In this document: positions 26,060 through 34,162 of the stretch, piece by piece
Layout: the number at the start of each line of letters is the position of its first letter
Position numbering within the stretch: position 1 is the stretch's first letter
Origin: Reyranella sp. CPCC 100927
GTDB lineage: Bacteria; Pseudomonadota; Alphaproteobacteria; Reyranellales; Reyranellaceae
Length of the DNA: 64,000 nucleotides
Direction of reading: 5' to 3'
Assembly (NCBI RefSeq): GCF_007859315.1
Contig: NZ_VOHA01000008.1
Location: 186,001-250,000, forward strand
Made by a program: the position numbers and the translations under genes
The notes under the pieces: generated by a model
Databases searched by the model: none
What the model was told of the DNA's origin: nothing
The model's input: only the letters and a program-made list of their open reading frames with translations

Positions 26060-27268
26060 TCACTTCAGGATGCCGGCTTCTTCCATGGCGGTGATTGCGT
26101 CCGCATCGTAGCCGCCGATGTCGCGCAGGATTTCCTGCGTGTGCTCGCCGATGCGCGGGCCGCGCCGTGTCTCGCGCGGCGGCGTGCGCGCGAGACGGAA
26201 GCGCGGGCCTTCGATCACGGCGTCGCCGACGACGGGATCGTTGATGGTGCGGTAGTGGTCGCCCGTCAGGTCGGGATCGTGCGCGAGATCGTGGGCGCTG
26301 CTGACGACGTGCGCGGGCACGCCGGCGGCCTGCAGGCGACGCTCCACCGCTTCGGCATCCTGCGGTGCCGTCCACGCGGTGATCGCCTCATCCAGCGCCT
26401 GCCGGCGGCGCAGGCGACCGACCAGGGTGTCGAAGCCCGGATCGCGCAGGCCGTCGCCGACGACGGCTCGAAACTGCTGCCAGGCATCACCCGCCGATGC
26501 ATCGATGGCGATCCACCGGTCCTTGCCGGCGCAGCGATAGAGGCCTTCCGGCGCCTTGAGCGGCGAGCCGGCATGACCGCGGCGCTGCGGCACCGTGCCG
26601 TTGGCGGCGTACTGGTACCAGGCCGGCGACAGGAACTGGATGCCGGCCTCGGCCTGCGCCACGTCGATGTGACAGCCCTCGCCGGTGCTGCGCCGCCGAT
26701 GCAGTGCCGCCAGCACGCTGGGCACGATGAAGCGCGGCGCCACCGAGTCGGTCCATGGCCCGTAGGTGCCGCACGGCGGATGATCGGGCCAGCCCAGCAG
26801 CAGACTGGCGCCCGACATCGCCGCACCCATGGTGCCGACGCCGCTGGTGCCGCGCGCATGCGGGCCGGTCTGGCCCAGCAGGCTGGTCGACACCATGATG
26901 ACGCGCGGGTTGCGCGCGGCGATGCGCGGATAGTCGAGCTGCAGCCCCTCCAGCACGCCGGGGCTGAAGCTTTCGATCACCACGTCGGCCCAGTCGACCA
27001 GGCGCAGGATCGCCTCGCGGCCGCGCGGATCCTTGATGTCCACCGTCAGGCTGCGCTTGCCGGCATTGAGGTTGTGGTAGCTGATCGAGCGTTCGAGGCC
27101 GGGCTTGCCGTCCTTGAACGGCCCCAGGGTGCGCAGCGGATCGACGCGGCGGGCGCTTTCCAGCTTCACCACCTCGGCACCGAGATCGGCGAGGTAGCGG
27201 CCGGTGACCGGGCCCACCATCACCCAGCCCATGTCGAGCACATGCAGTCCGGCCAGCGGTGCACTCAT
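26060..27268 (-). CDS. CaiB/BaiF CoA-transferase, catalytic-type subunit
   Basis: 402 residues from MSAPLAGLHVLDMGWVMVGP. Class III landmarks are YLADLGAEVVKLES near 30, NLNAGKRSLTVDIKDPRGR near 72 and YGPWTDSVAPRF near 175 with the Asp expected for catalysis. It lies 10 bases after an unusual CaiB-like partner gene. The two may form a heteromer, as in BbsEF-type succinyl-CoA transferases. It is the last gene of a four-gene minus-strand operon. Confidence 0.9.
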   Translation of the reverse strand: MSAPLAGLHVLDMGWVMVGPVTGRYLADLGAEVVKLESARRVDPLRTLGPFKDGKPGLERSISYHNLNAGKRSLTVDIKDPRGREAILRLVDWADVVIESFSPGVLEGLQLDYPRIAARNPRVIMVSTSLLGQTGPHARGTSGVGTMGAAMSGASLLLGWPDHPPCGTYGPWTDSVAPRFIVPSVLAALHRRRSTGEGCHIDVAQAEAGIQFLSPAWYQYAANGTVPQRRGHAGSPLKAPEGLYRCAGKDRWIAIDASAGDAWQQFRAVVGDGLRDPGFDTLVGRLRRRQALDEAITAWTAPQDAEAVERRLQAAGVPAHVVSSAHDLAHDPDLTGDHYRTINDPVVGDAVIEGPRFRLARTPPRETRRGPRIGEHTQEILRDIGGYDADAITAMEEAGILK

Positions 27269-27278
27269 GGTCTGCTCC

Positions 27279-28508
27279 TCAGATGATGCCGTGGACGAAC
27301 AGCGCCTGGATCTCGAGCCACGACAGGCCGAGATCGGTTGCGAGAATCTCGGCCGTGTGCTGCGAGAGGGACGGTGCCGGTCGCGCGACGTCGATCGTGT
27401 AGTTCGAGAATTGCGCGAAGCGCGCCGGGTCGCGGATCGCCGGGCCGTCGGCACCCAGGTTCACGGGTGATGACCACAGGCCGCGCTCGCGATACTGCGG
27501 CGACTGGTCGATGTCCTGCATGTCCATCAGCGGCGCCGCCAGCAGGCCGAGCCGGCGCGCGGCGGCGCCGAAATCGGCCTTGGTATGCTTGATGCAGAGC
27601 GCGCGGATGCCGTCGACCGCGGCCTGGATGTCGGCGGCGCCAAGGCTGCCCTTCTCGACCTGCTGCGGCACGGTGGGCCAGTCGAGCGCGCCCAGGCGCG
27701 CCTCGAGACAGCCCTGCTCCACCGCCCAGCGCATCAGGCGCTGGGTCATCGGACCGAAGGCCTGGCCGAACGCCAGCGAGATCAGAACGTAGCCGTCCTG
27801 GCAGGCATAGATGCCGGGCAGGCTGATGCCGGCCAGCTGCTGGCGCGCCGGCGTGCGCTGCAATCCCGGATTCCCCGCCGGCACGACGATGGGCACGCTG
27901 AGCGCGCTCATCATGCCGGCGAGCCGCGCCGGCACCTCGATGTCCTGCCCCTGCCCGTCGGCATCGCGAGCCGCGAGCGCGGCGAGCGACGCGATCGCCG
28001 CCTCGGCGCCCGCCTCCATCATCGCCTGCGGCACGGGGTAGAAGATCGGCGGCCGATCGGGATGGCCGGTGATGCCAGGCACACCGGTGGCCGCCGTCAC
28101 GATCAGGTCGGAGGCCTGGTAGTCGCGCTTGGCGCCGGTCGACAGGAACGGCGTGATGCGGCAGCGCACGGTGGTGTCCGGAAACGTCACGGCGATGCGC
28201 GGTTCGCTGGCGCATGCCTGTGCGGCTTCGAGCACCAGGGCGGCGCTGCGGCCAAGGTCGGCCAGCAGCGCGCGGCCGTCGTCCTGCGCCAGATCGAGCG
28301 TGATGCCGCGCTTGCCGCGGTTGAGCGCATGCCAGGTCAGGCTGCGCTCGAGGCCGGGCATGTCACCCAGGAACGGATCGAGCCGGCGGCCGGGCGCGCC
28401 ACCGGGTGGTTCGACCACGATCACGTCGGCGCCGAGATCGGCCAGGATGCGGCCGGCCATCATGGTTTCGGGCGCCGACAGTTCGATGACCCGGATGTCG
28501 TTCAGCAT
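27279..28508 (-). CDS. CaiB/BaiF CoA-transferase, partner lacking the usual catalytic Asp
   Basis: 409 residues, MLNDIRVIELSAPETMMAGRI. ILADLGADVIVVEPPGG and ALNRGKRGITLDLAQ fit the class III family. In the segment FYPVPQAMMEAGAEAAIAS the position normally holding the nucleophilic Asp appears to be M or E, so the protein may be a structural subunit or use another residue. Its tight pairing with a complete CaiB gene supports a two-subunit transferase. My alignment is by eye. Confidence 0.85.
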   Translation of the reverse strand: MLNDIRVIELSAPETMMAGRILADLGADVIVVEPPGGAPGRRLDPFLGDMPGLERSLTWHALNRGKRGITLDLAQDDGRALLADLGRSAALVLEAAQACASEPRIAVTFPDTTVRCRITPFLSTGAKRDYQASDLIVTAATGVPGITGHPDRPPIFYPVPQAMMEAGAEAAIASLAALAARDADGQGQDIEVPARLAGMMSALSVPIVVPAGNPGLQRTPARQQLAGISLPGIYACQDGYVLISLAFGQAFGPMTQRLMRWAVEQGCLEARLGALDWPTVPQQVEKGSLGAADIQAAVDGIRALCIKHTKADFGAAARRLGLLAAPLMDMQDIDQSPQYRERGLWSSPVNLGADGPAIRDPARFAQFSNYTIDVARPAPSLSQHTAEILATDLGLSWLEIQALFVHGII

Positions 28509-28597
28509 GCGGCGGGTTCCTTTTCTTTTGGACCGCGCGTGTCCACACGCGCACTGGCGCGAAGCGCCAGCTCATGAGCGCGCGCGGTCCGAAAAAA

Positions 28598-29743
28598 CTA
28601 CGGCCGCTGCAGGACGTGCACGTAGCAGACGGCGCCCAGGCCGACCATGTGCGCGAGGCCGGTCTTGGCGCCCTTGTGCTGGCGCGGGCCGGCATCGCCG
28701 CGCAGCTGCAGCGCGATCTCGCCGATCTGGCCGACACCGGTGGGGCCGATGGGGTGGCCCATGGCGATCAGGCCGCCCGATGGGCTCACGGCGCACTGGC
28801 CGCCGATGTCGAAGGCGCCTTCCTTCAGCAGGTGGATGGCCTCGCCCGGCTTGCAGATGCCCATCGCCTCGACGTAGTGCAGCTCCTCGATGGTGAAGGC
28901 GTCGTGCAGCTCGACGATGTCGACCTTCTTGGGCGCGACCTGCGCCTGCTTCAGCGCCTCGGCGATGGTGTCCTTGGTGATCGCGGCATCGGCCCCGGCC
29001 TGACCGCCCGCAGCTTCGCTGGACGCTGCCGACGCGGTGACGCGCACGGCGCGCGCCGGGTCGATGCCCAGGCGCTTGATGGCGTCCTCGGAGGCGATGA
29101 TCACGGCGGCGGCGCCTTCGCCGACCGGGCAGCACTGCAACGTCGTCAGGGTGCCCGAGACCGGTCGGCCGCCGAGAACCTCTTCCAGGGTGCGCGCCTG
29201 CTGGCGATGGGCGTGCGGGTTGAGTGCGCCGTTGCGATGGTTCTTCACCGCCACCAGCGCCACGTCCTGCGGCGCGACGCCGTGCCGATGGGCGTACTCG
29301 TTGGTCAGCAGCGCGAAGTGCGTGAACGGCACGATCGCATCGTCGGCGAGGTTGCCGATGCCGGTCTTGGTGAAGGCACGCTGCACCACGCCGGGCTTGT
29401 CGATGCCGATCACCAGCGAGACGTCGGCGATGCCGGCGCCGACCTCGATGCAGGCGTGGCGGAACGCCGCCGAGCCCGACGCCGAGGCGTTCTCGATGTG
29501 CACCAGCGGACGGCCGGTGGCGCCGAGATGCTTCAGCATCGCGCGGCCGGCCGCCATGCCCAGCAGGCCGGTGCCGATGTAGGAGGACTCGACGTCGGTC
29601 CAGGCGATGCCGGCATCGGCCAGCGCCGCGCGGATCGCCGGCAGGCCCAGCATGACATAGGGCGTGTCGCTGAGCGGCTGGTAGCGATGCCAGCCGACGC
29701 CGACGACATAGACGGAGCGCAGATCCTTGAGTGTCTTGGCCAT
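28598..29743 (-). CDS. Thiolase-like protein (lipid-transfer/Ltp2 type) without the nucleophilic Cys
   Basis: 381 residues. SCP2-type thiolase fold with HDAFTIEELHYVEAMG near 275 and the C-terminal GGLIAMGHPIGPTGVGQ near 335. The active-site segment reads HIENASASGSAAFRHA where relatives have ENACASGSAAF, so the acyl-accepting Cys is Ser here. Loss of that Cys is a feature of Ltp2-like aldolases, which need a DUF35 partner; such a partner is encoded 20 bases upstream. It may thus be a retro-aldol lyase acting on a side-chain acyl-CoA rather than a thiolase. The substrate is unknown. Confidence 0.88.
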   Translation of the reverse strand: MAKTLKDLRSVYVVGVGWHRYQPLSDTPYVMLGLPAIRAALADAGIAWTDVESSYIGTGLLGMAAGRAMLKHLGATGRPLVHIENASASGSAAFRHACIEVGAGIADVSLVIGIDKPGVVQRAFTKTGIGNLADDAIVPFTHFALLTNEYAHRHGVAPQDVALVAVKNHRNGALNPHAHRQQARTLEEVLGGRPVSGTLTTLQCCPVGEGAAAVIIASEDAIKRLGIDPARAVRVTASAASSEAAGGQAGADAAITKDTIAEALKQAQVAPKKVDIVELHDAFTIEELHYVEAMGICKPGEAIHLLKEGAFDIGGQCAVSPSGGLIAMGHPIGPTGVGQIGEIALQLRGDAGPRQHKGAKTGLAHMVGLGAVCYVHVLQRP

Positions 29744-29762
29744 GGTCGTGGTCCGCCGTTCA

Positions 29763-30206
29763 TCAGGTCGCAGGGGTGAAGCGCAGGTCGAGGATCGCTT
29801 TCGCGCCGGTACCGACCGGCACCAGCGTCGTCACCATCGTCTGGCCGGGCTTCAGCGTCTTCTCGTCGACGCCGACCAGCACCGTGCGCACGGTCGGCCC
29901 ATCCTCCAACGCGATCGAGCCGATGGTGAACGGCGCTTCGTGCGGCTTCACCTCGGCGTTGGGCGCCGGCGCGCGCGCGGCATGCATGTGCACCGTGGAC
30001 GACGCCACCAGCTTGCCGCGACCGCTCAGGCGCACCGGCTGCAGCGCGTCGCCGTGGCGGCCGCAGACCTCGCAGCCATAGGTCTGCATGGGAAAGAAGA
30101 CGTGGCCGCAAGCGCATCTGCCGCCGTTCAGTGCGGGATGGTCCGGGACCTTTTCGGTACCTTGCTCGGCATAGAGTGCAGGCTTCAACAACGCCGACTG
30201 GCTCAT
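29763..30206 (-). CDS. Zn-ribbon/OB-fold DUF35 protein
   Basis: 147 residues from MSQSALLKPALYAEQGTEK, with GGGAGGAAG upstream of the start. A rubredoxin-like zinc knuckle is visible as CACGHVFFPMQTYGCEVCG (C-x-C...C-x-x-C) near residue 31, followed by an OB-fold (LSGRGKLVASSTVHMH, GSIALEDGPTVRTVLVG). These proteins partner thiolase-like enzymes or ChsH-type hydratases. It is the first gene of the operon 30206-26060. Confidence 0.92.
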   Translation of the reverse strand: MSQSALLKPALYAEQGTEKVPDHPALNGGRCACGHVFFPMQTYGCEVCGRHGDALQPVRLSGRGKLVASSTVHMHAARAPAPNAEVKPHEAPFTIGSIALEDGPTVRTVLVGVDEKTLKPGQTMVTTLVPVGTGAKAILDLRFTPAT

Positions 30207-30237
30207 CTCTTCCTCCCGGCTGGCGCCAAAGAAAATA

Positions 30238-30257
30238 CTTGTTAACGGATAAGCAAG
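30238..30257. promoter_or_regulatory. Candidate TetR operator between divergent operons
   Basis: CTTGTTAACGGATAAGCAAG has complementary CTTG/CAAG ends. It matches the 20043-20060 site at 13 of 18 positions, including the exact half GATAAGCAA. It lies 32 bases before the DUF35 start and about 75 before the TetR start. Confidence 0.45.
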
Positions 30258-30332
30258 CATATAGTTTGCCCGACAGCAAGCGCCATTTAGACGCTTGGCC
30301 CGGGATGAAACGAGCCAGGAGTTCGCCCCCGC

Positions 30333-31037
30333 ATGCCGCCAACCGGTAACAAGCCGCCTGCGTCTGCACGGACCATCAAGCGCCGCGAGCCGATCGCCGC
30401 GCCGGCAGGAGCCGAGTCCACCGACGGCCAGGACGCGTCGCGTCGCACGCACGCCGAGCGGCGCGACGAGGCGGAGCGCCGCCTGCTGGCGGCGGCGGTC
30501 GGCATCGTGTCGGATCGTGGCGTCGAGGGCATGACCTTGGCCGAGGTCGGCGAGGCGGCGGGCTACAGCCGCGGCCTGCCGGCGCATTATTTCGGCCGCA
30601 AGAACGACCTGGTGGCGGCGGTCGCCAGCCACATCGCCGATGGCTTCGCCAATCGCCTGGCGCAGACATCGACCCAGCAGCCCGGCATGGAGTCGCTGCT
30701 GCATTCGGTGCGCGCCTACTTCAACGGCGGCCTGCAGACGCCGGCCAGCACGCGCGCACTGCTGATTGCGCTGGCCGAGGCGCTGACCGAGCCGGCGCTG
30801 TCGGATGCGATGTCTGATGTGACGCGACGCTCGGTGCGGCGCCTGGCCGCGATGCTGCGGCATGGCATCGAGCGCGGCGACATCCGCCGCAACATCGATC
30901 CGCACGCCCAGGCGGTGATGATCCTGGGCACCCTGCGCACGATGATCGCGCAATGGACCATCGATCCCGATCGCATCGATCTGAAAGCGATGCGCGATCG
31001 CTACGTCGCCTCCCTGCAGCAGAGCCTCGCCGCATGA
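30333..31037 (+). CDS. TetR/AcrR family transcriptional regulator
   Basis: 234 residues. After a basic, Pro-rich N-terminus of about 45 residues comes the HTH domain: GVEGMTLAEVGEAAGYSRGL, then HYFGRKNDLVAAVASHIADG. The C-terminal domain is a helical effector-binding bundle. It is paralogous to the regulator at 19287. Its stop overlaps the acyl-CoA ligase start by four bases, so it is the first gene of the operon it probably regulates together with the divergent DUF35 operon. Acyl-CoA or a fatty-acid-like ligand is plausible. Confidence 0.92.
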   Translation: MPPTGNKPPASARTIKRREPIAAPAGAESTDGQDASRRTHAERRDEAERRLLAAAVGIVSDRGVEGMTLAEVGEAAGYSRGLPAHYFGRKNDLVAAVASHIADGFANRLAQTSTQQPGMESLLHSVRAYFNGGLQTPASTRALLIALAEALTEPALSDAMSDVTRRSVRRLAAMLRHGIERGDIRRNIDPHAQAVMILGTLRTMIAQWTIDPDRIDLKAMRDRYVASLQQSLAA

Positions 31038-32584
31038 CGCAAGCCCTTCCCGGCACAGTCGAACACTGGGCCGCCGCGACGCCCGACGCGATCGCCATCA
31101 TCGACGGCGACCACCGCCTGACATTTGCCGCGTGGAACGATGCCGCCGACCGCGTCGCCGCCGGCCTGGCGGCACGCGGCGTCGTTCGCGGCGACATCGT
31201 CGTGCTGCGCACGCAGATCCGCCACGAATGGGCCATCCTGTCGGCGGCGCTGGGCAAGCTGGGCTGCTCGCTGCTGGCGATCAACTGGCGGCTGACACCG
31301 GCCGAGACCCAGTATGTGCTGGGCAACAGCGGCGCCACGGTCTTCGTCTGCGACGATGCCGATCCCGGCGCCATCGTCGCCGCCTTCGAGGGCTTGCCGA
31401 TCAAGCTCGCGGTATCGATCGACACGCCGGCCGACGGCTTCGTTCCCTATGCCGCGCTGGCCGCGCGCGACGGCGCGCCGCGCTTCGCCGACGGCACGCC
31501 GCCCCTGATCATCTACACCTCGGGCACGACGGGCCTGCCCAAGGGCGTGGTGATGCATGCACGCGAGGTGGCCAAGACCGATCGCAAGGCGGCGGAGTAT
31601 CTGCAGGCCGTCGCCGCCAGCCGGCCGCTGGTCAGCGGCGACATCACGCTGCTGACCCTGCCGATGCATCACGGCGCCGGACCGTCGGCGCTGTGGGGCA
31701 CGCTGCGGCTGGGCAACCGCATCATCCTGATGCGCCGTTTCGATCCGGCCGGGGCGCTGGCGTTGATCGCGCGCCACAAGGTGACGGCGTGGACCGGCGT
31801 GCCGACCATGTACAAGCGCATGGCTGCGCTGCCTGCCGAGGAGCTGGCACGCCACGACGTCTCGTCGCTGCGCCAGCTCGGCGTCGGCGCCGCGCCGGTG
31901 CCGCCGGCGCTGAAGGACTGGATCGACAACTATTTCGGCGCCGACCGCCTGAGCGAAGGCTACGGCGCCACCGAGGTGGGCATGATCACCCATCTCGCGC
32001 CCGGCATGCACACGATCAAGCCGGGCTCCAGCGGCCTGCCGCACATCCATGTCGACATCCGCATCCGCGACGAGAACGGCACCGACCTGCCGACCAATGC
32101 CGTGGGCGAGATCTGGGTGCGGACGCCGGCCACCATCCACAGCTACCTCAACGGCAAGACGCTGGGTCCCGATACGCTCGATGGCGATGGCTTCTTCCGC
32201 GTCGGCGATGTCGGCCGGCTCGACGAAGACGGCTATCTCTTCATCACCGACCGCGCCAAGGACATGATCATCTCGGGCGGCGTGAACATCTATCCGGCCG
32301 AGATCGAGGCGGCGCTGCTGAAGCACGCCGCGGTGCAGGACGCCGCCGTGATCGGCATCCCCGACGACGAGTTCGGCGAGCAGGTGAAGGCCTTCATCGA
32401 GCTCAAGCCCGGCGCGACGGCGATGCCCGACGACATCATCGCGCACGCCAAGGACCATCTGGCTTCCTACAAGCGGCCCAAGTCGGTCGACATCGTGGCA
32501 GAGCTGCCGCGCAACACCATGGGCAAACTGCTCAAGCGCGAGCTGCGCGAACCCTACTGGAAGGGACGGGAGAGAAAAGTATGA
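31034..32584 (+). CDS. AMP-binding acyl-CoA ligase
   Basis: 516 residues. The ATP/AMP motif IYTSGTTGLPKGVVMHA lies near 160. LSEGYGATEVG near 312, FFRVGDVGRLDEDGYLFITD near 400 and the C-terminal Lys in MGKLLKRELR near 500 are the ANL superfamily landmarks. It adenylates a carboxylate and forms its CoA ester. It is translationally coupled to TetR upstream and to the SDR gene downstream (ATGA overlaps). Confidence 0.93.
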   Translation: MTQALPGTVEHWAAATPDAIAIIDGDHRLTFAAWNDAADRVAAGLAARGVVRGDIVVLRTQIRHEWAILSAALGKLGCSLLAINWRLTPAETQYVLGNSGATVFVCDDADPGAIVAAFEGLPIKLAVSIDTPADGFVPYAALAARDGAPRFADGTPPLIIYTSGTTGLPKGVVMHAREVAKTDRKAAEYLQAVAASRPLVSGDITLLTLPMHHGAGPSALWGTLRLGNRIILMRRFDPAGALALIARHKVTAWTGVPTMYKRMAALPAEELARHDVSSLRQLGVGAAPVPPALKDWIDNYFGADRLSEGYGATEVGMITHLAPGMHTIKPGSSGLPHIHVDIRIRDENGTDLPTNAVGEIWVRTPATIHSYLNGKTLGPDTLDGDGFFRVGDVGRLDEDGYLFITDRAKDMIISGGVNIYPAEIEAALLKHAAVQDAAVIGIPDDEFGEQVKAFIELKPGATAMPDDIIAHAKDHLASYKRPKSVDIVAELPRNTMGKLLKRELREPYWKGRERKV

Positions 32585-33375
32585 GCGAGATCCTCGATCT
32601 GGGCGGGCGCGTGGCGCTGGTCACCGGTGCCGGCCAGGGTGTCGGACGACAGGTCGCGCTGCACTTGGCCGCGCACAAGGCCGGCGGCGTCGTCGTCAAC
32701 GACTACGTGTTGGAGCGCGCCGAAAGCGTGGCCAAGGAAATCCGCGACGCCGGCGGCAAGGCCGTGGCGATCCAGGCCGACGTCACCGATCTCGCCAGCG
32801 TCAAGGCCATGGTGGCCAGGGCCCAGAGCGAATTCGGCCCGATCGGCATCCTGGTGAACAACGCCGGCAATGCCGGCGCCACCCCGTCGCCCGACGCGCG
32901 CAAGCCGTTCTGGGAGACCGGGCCGGAGGCGTGGAACAGCTTCATCGGCGTCAACTTCTACGGCGTGCTGAACTGCACCAGCGCCTGCATCCCGGGCATG
33001 ATCGCGCGCAATGCGCCGGGCCGCATCATCACGGTGATCTCGGAGGCGAGCCGCTACGGCGATGCCGGGCTGGAGGTCTATGCCGGCGCCAAGGCCGGCG
33101 CCGCCGGCTTCACGCGCGCCACGGCGCGGGCAATGGGCCGCTACAACATCACGGCCAACTGCGTGGCAATCGCCGCGACCTTGACGCCCGCCATCGAGGC
33201 GCGGCTGAAGGCCGACCCCGAGCGCTACAAGAAGATGATGAACAACTACGTCATCCGCCGGCCGGGCCAGCCCACCGACATCGCCAACATGGTGCTGTTC
33301 CTCGCCTCCGACGCCAGCAGCTGGGTCACCGGCCAGACCTACGGCGTCAACGGCGGCTTCACCTTCGGCCTGTGA
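32581..33375 (+). CDS. Short-chain dehydrogenase/reductase
   Basis: 264 residues. Cofactor motif LVTGAGQGVGRQVALH (TGxxxGxG) near 15, LVNNAGNAG near 92, catalytic Ser in ITVISEASRYG near 150 and YAGAKAGAA (YxxxK) near 167. GQTYGVNGGFTFGL ends the protein. It likely oxidises a 3-hydroxyacyl-CoA in the pathway encoded by the surrounding genes. It is coupled to the ligase gene by a four-base overlap. Confidence 0.92.
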   Translation: MSEILDLGGRVALVTGAGQGVGRQVALHLAAHKAGGVVVNDYVLERAESVAKEIRDAGGKAVAIQADVTDLASVKAMVARAQSEFGPIGILVNNAGNAGATPSPDARKPFWETGPEAWNSFIGVNFYGVLNCTSACIPGMIARNAPGRIITVISEASRYGDAGLEVYAGAKAGAAGFTRATARAMGRYNITANCVAIAATLTPAIEARLKADPERYKKMMNNYVIRRPGQPTDIANMVLFLASDASSWVTGQTYGVNGGFTFGL

Positions 33376-33386
33376 GAGAGAGCGGA

Positions 33387-34160
33387 ATGTCCGAGTCATC
33401 CCAGCGCGTGCTCACCGAGCGCCGCGGTCCCATCCTGATCGTCACCATCAACCGGCCGGAAGCGAAGAACGCCTTCGACGGCGAATCCTCGACCGCGATG
33501 GAAGCGGCGATGGACATGCTCGATGCCGAGGATGAGCTCTTCGTCGGCATCATCACCGGCGCCGGCGGCAACTTCTCGGCCGGCGCCGACCTGAAAGCCG
33601 CCGCACGCGGCGGCCCGCGGCCGAAGCTGGCCCGCGGCGGTTTCGGCATCATGAAACGCCCGCCGCGCAAGCCGGTGATTGCCGCGGTCGAAGGTTATGC
33701 CGTGGGCGGCGGGCTGGAGATGTGCCTGGCCTGCGACCTGATCGTGGCGGCGCGCGATGCCAAGCTCGGCCTGCCCGAGGTGCGCCACAACGTGGTGGCG
33801 ATCGGCGGCGGCCTGTTCCGCCTGCCGCGCCGCATGCCCTATCACGTTGTGATGGAGCTGGCGCTGACCGGCGCTTTCAAGGACGCCGCGTTCTTCCAGC
33901 AGTACGGTCTGATCAACCGCATCGCCGAGCCGGGCAAGGCGCTGGAGGAAGCGATCACGCTCGCCCAGTCGCTGCTGGTGAACGGACCGACGGCGCTGGC
34001 GGCCAGCAAGGAGATCATCTTCCAGTCGCTGAACTGGCAGGACGGCGAGGGTTGGGACAAGCAGATGCCGATCGCCCAGAAAGCGCTCGACTCCGAGGAC
34101 CGCCGCGAAGGGCTGAAGGCCTTTGCCGAAAAGCGCAAGCCGGTCTGGAAGGGACGCTGA
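33387..34160 (+). CDS. Enoyl-CoA hydratase/isomerase family protein
   Basis: 257 residues from MSESSQRVLTERRGPILIVT. Crotonase landmarks are INRPEAKNAFDGESS, ITGAGGNFSAGADLK near 58, GYAVGGGLEMCLACDLIV near 100 and LGLPEVRHNVVAIGGGLFRL, with one catalytic-type Glu in LPEV. It probably hydrates or isomerises the enoyl-CoA made in the same operon. It starts 11 bases after the SDR stop. Confidence 0.92.
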   Translation: MSESSQRVLTERRGPILIVTINRPEAKNAFDGESSTAMEAAMDMLDAEDELFVGIITGAGGNFSAGADLKAAARGGPRPKLARGGFGIMKRPPRKPVIAAVEGYAVGGGLEMCLACDLIVAARDAKLGLPEVRHNVVAIGGGLFRLPRRMPYHVVMELALTGAFKDAAFFQQYGLINRIAEPGKALEEAITLAQSLLVNGPTALAASKEIIFQSLNWQDGEGWDKQMPIAQKALDSEDRREGLKAFAEKRKPVWKGR

Positions 34161-34162
34161 GC

